Assembly (NCBI GenBank): GCA_964507445.1
Contig: CAZDQF010000016.1
Span: forward strand, 47,739 to 111,738
Origin: GCA-2683135 sp964507445
Lineage (GTDB): Bacteria > Planctomycetota > GCA-002687715
Reading direction: 5' to 3'
Length of the DNA: 64,000 bases
Shown: in pieces, positions 63,005-64,000 of the stretch
How the letters are laid out: every line of letters starts with the position of its first letter
How positions within the stretch are numbered: the first letter of the stretch is position 1
Position numbers and translations under genes: made by a program
Notes under the pieces: model-generated
What the model was told of the DNA's origin: nothing
Seen by the model: the letters and a program-made list of their open reading frames with translations, nothing else
Database searches by the model: none

Positions 63005-63884
63005 CCAAGCCGACAGCATGGCGTCGGGAAGTGGCTCCGCACGAGTCCCGGTAACTGTCATCGTTCCTGCCAAGAATGAGGGAGCAAACCTTCAAGATTG
63101 CCTAGCTTCTCTCGAATGGGCAGAAGAGGTGTTCGTCGTCGATTCCCGCAGCACAGACGCCACAGCTGCAATCGTGCAGCAGTGGGGGCGGCAACTGGCA
63201 CAGTTCGACTACCACGGTGGATGGCCGAAGAAGAAGAACTGGGCGATCCGAAACCTACCCATCGCCTCAGAGTGGATTCTCGTTGTGGACGCTGATGAGC
63301 GGGTGACGACCGAGCTAGCTGCTGAAATCGCGCATGCCATAACCGATCAGCGAGTCTCTGCTTATTACGTTCGCTGGAAGTTCGTCTTCTTGGGTCGCTG
63401 GATGAAGCACTCTTGGAGCCATGGATGGATGCTACGTCTGTTTCGGAGGGGCTGCGGAGAGTACGAAGACCTTGGCATGCGGGGAGAGGGCGGATGGGAC
63501 AACGAAGTCCACGAGAACATCGTTGTTACCGGTGAGGTCGGCAGATTAAAGGAGATGTTGGTCCACGATACGAACGAAGATCTCGCGTACTGGATTCGTA
63601 AGCAGAACGAGTTCTCTACCTGGAACGCGTGTCGACGGGTGCGTCAGCTCGAGATGCCTCTCCCGTCGGTCGTAGGGATGTTCAGCAGAGAGCCGCTCGT
63701 ACGGCGGAAGGTTCTCAAGGCGCTGTTCATCAGAATGCCATTTCGCCCGCTGTTCCTGTTCCTTTGGTTGTACGTCATCAAACTGGGCTTCCTGGATGGG
63801 CGCACGGGGTACGTGTTCTGTCGTCTTCGGGCGATCCATGAATTCAACGTTGGCGCCAAGGTCTTCGAGTTGCGAAACCAATGA
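62997..63884 (+). CDS. Glycosyltransferase family 2 (WaaE/KdtX-like)
   Basis: 295 residues; GTG 62997 overlaps the previous stop by eight bases. GT-A motifs: PVTVIVPAKNEGANLQDCLA, EEVFVVDSRSTDATAAIVQQ, WILVVDADERVTTELAAEI and NEVHENIVV. The pattern resembles LPS-core beta-1,4-glucosyltransferases of the WaaE type. The C-terminus has a membrane-associated hydrophobic stretch (RPLFLFLWLYVIKLGFLDG). Overlaps the next start (ATGA). Confidence 0.9.
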   Translation: MNDQADSMASGSGSARVPVTVIVPAKNEGANLQDCLASLEWAEEVFVVDSRSTDATAAIVQQWGRQLAQFDYHGGWPKKKNWAIRNLPIASEWILVVDADERVTTELAAEIAHAITDQRVSAYYVRWKFVFLGRWMKHSWSHGWMLRLFRRGCGEYEDLGMRGEGGWDNEVHENIVVTGEVGRLKEMLVHDTNEDLAYWIRKQNEFSTWNACRRVRQLEMPLPSVVGMFSREPLVRRKVLKALFIRMPFRPLFLFLWLYVIKLGFLDGRTGYVFCRLRAIHEFNVGAKVFELRNQ

Positions 63885-64000
63885 AGAACGTGGCAAGGAG
63901 AATCTTGGAGCGTGTCTGCAGAGACAAGGTGCTTGTCCGCCGGATGAGCTATTTGCAAATGTTGTGTTCGAGGCCCACGTCAGGCGGCGTTCCTCTCGTC
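63881..64000 (+). CDS. Unidentified protein, N-terminal fragment (runs off right edge)
   Basis: Begins ATG at 63881, overlapping the previous stop (ATGA), and stays open to the end of the window: 40 residues (MKNVARRILERVCRDKVLV...). Too short to recognise. The ATGA coupling and strand place it in the polysaccharide operon, so a sugar- or acyl-modifying enzyme or another transferase is likely, but that is inference from position. Confidence 0.6.
   Translation, partial: MKNVARRILERVCRDKVLVRRMSYLQMLCSRPTSGGVPLV

Noticed and set aside
1..64000. tRNA, rRNA, CRISPR arrays, insertion sequences
   Set aside because: I looked for conserved arms, regular repeat/spacer patterns and transposase motifs on both strands and saw none.

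Overview
The window looks like a chromosome segment from a GC-rich member of the Planctomycetota. The basis is gene content, not a marker gene. It has many very large secreted sialate O-acetylesterase-type proteins, a secreted PDZ/DUF6288-like protein, a secreted prenyltransferase-like barrel protein, a PVC-type dehydrogenase with a C-terminal CxxCH heme site next to a Cys-type sulfatase, and several lipoproteins and exported proteins of unknown role. No rRNA, tRNA or CRISPR array was seen, so the genus cannot be fixed.

Region 1 (1-14.4 kb, minus strand) is a run of four giant exported proteins, in transcription order: a prenyltransferase-like barrel with a C-terminal F5/8C-like domain; a YdjY-like domain fused to two esterase modules; a PDZ/DUF6288/HEAT/jelly-roll protein; and an esterase-esterase-heparinase fusion that runs off the left edge. 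In both double-esterase proteins the second module has lost the catalytic Ser (Thr in one, Ala in the other), which suggests a binding role. I read this as a candidate glycan-degradation operon for an O-acetylated, uronate-containing polysaccharide. The substrate is inference.

Region 2 (14.6-34.9 kb) is a mixed accessory or housekeeping stretch: a KefB/C-type antiporter, an NTF2-like lipoprotein, a DinB-like protein, two more esterases (one with a PA14-like insertion), a beta-lactamase-fold hydrolase, a secreted repeat protein of unknown function, an exported catalase-peroxidase gene broken by one in-frame TAA, a three-repeat secreted protein, an L-type lectin-like protein, the PVC dehydrogenase/sulfatase pair, and an exported VOC protein. 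Hairpin terminators separate several convergent genes.

Region 3 (35.3-64 kb, plus strand) is a large exopolysaccharide locus that continues past the right edge. After an A/T-richer leader come a small Pro-rich exported protein, a Wza-type export lipoprotein, a Wzz/BY-kinase (interrupted by one in-frame TAG), an O-antigen-ligase/polymerase-like protein with a TPR tail, a NusG/RfaH-like antiterminator, a WecA/MraY-type initiating transferase, a bi-domain oxidoreductase, a heparinase-like protein, five GT4 and four GT2 glycosyltransferases, an ABC flippase-like transporter, a nitroreductase, a polysaccharide pyruvyl transferase and a second polymerase-like protein. From 51.6 kb on, most junctions are ATGA/GTGA/TTGA overlaps, implying translational coupling. 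The block 49.7-55 kb is visibly less GC-rich and is probably a variable, transferred cassette.

The least expected observations are the two clean nonsense codons (katG, BY-kinase) in otherwise intact reading frames, the paired active and nucleophile-less esterase modules, and the four-gene giant secreted operon.
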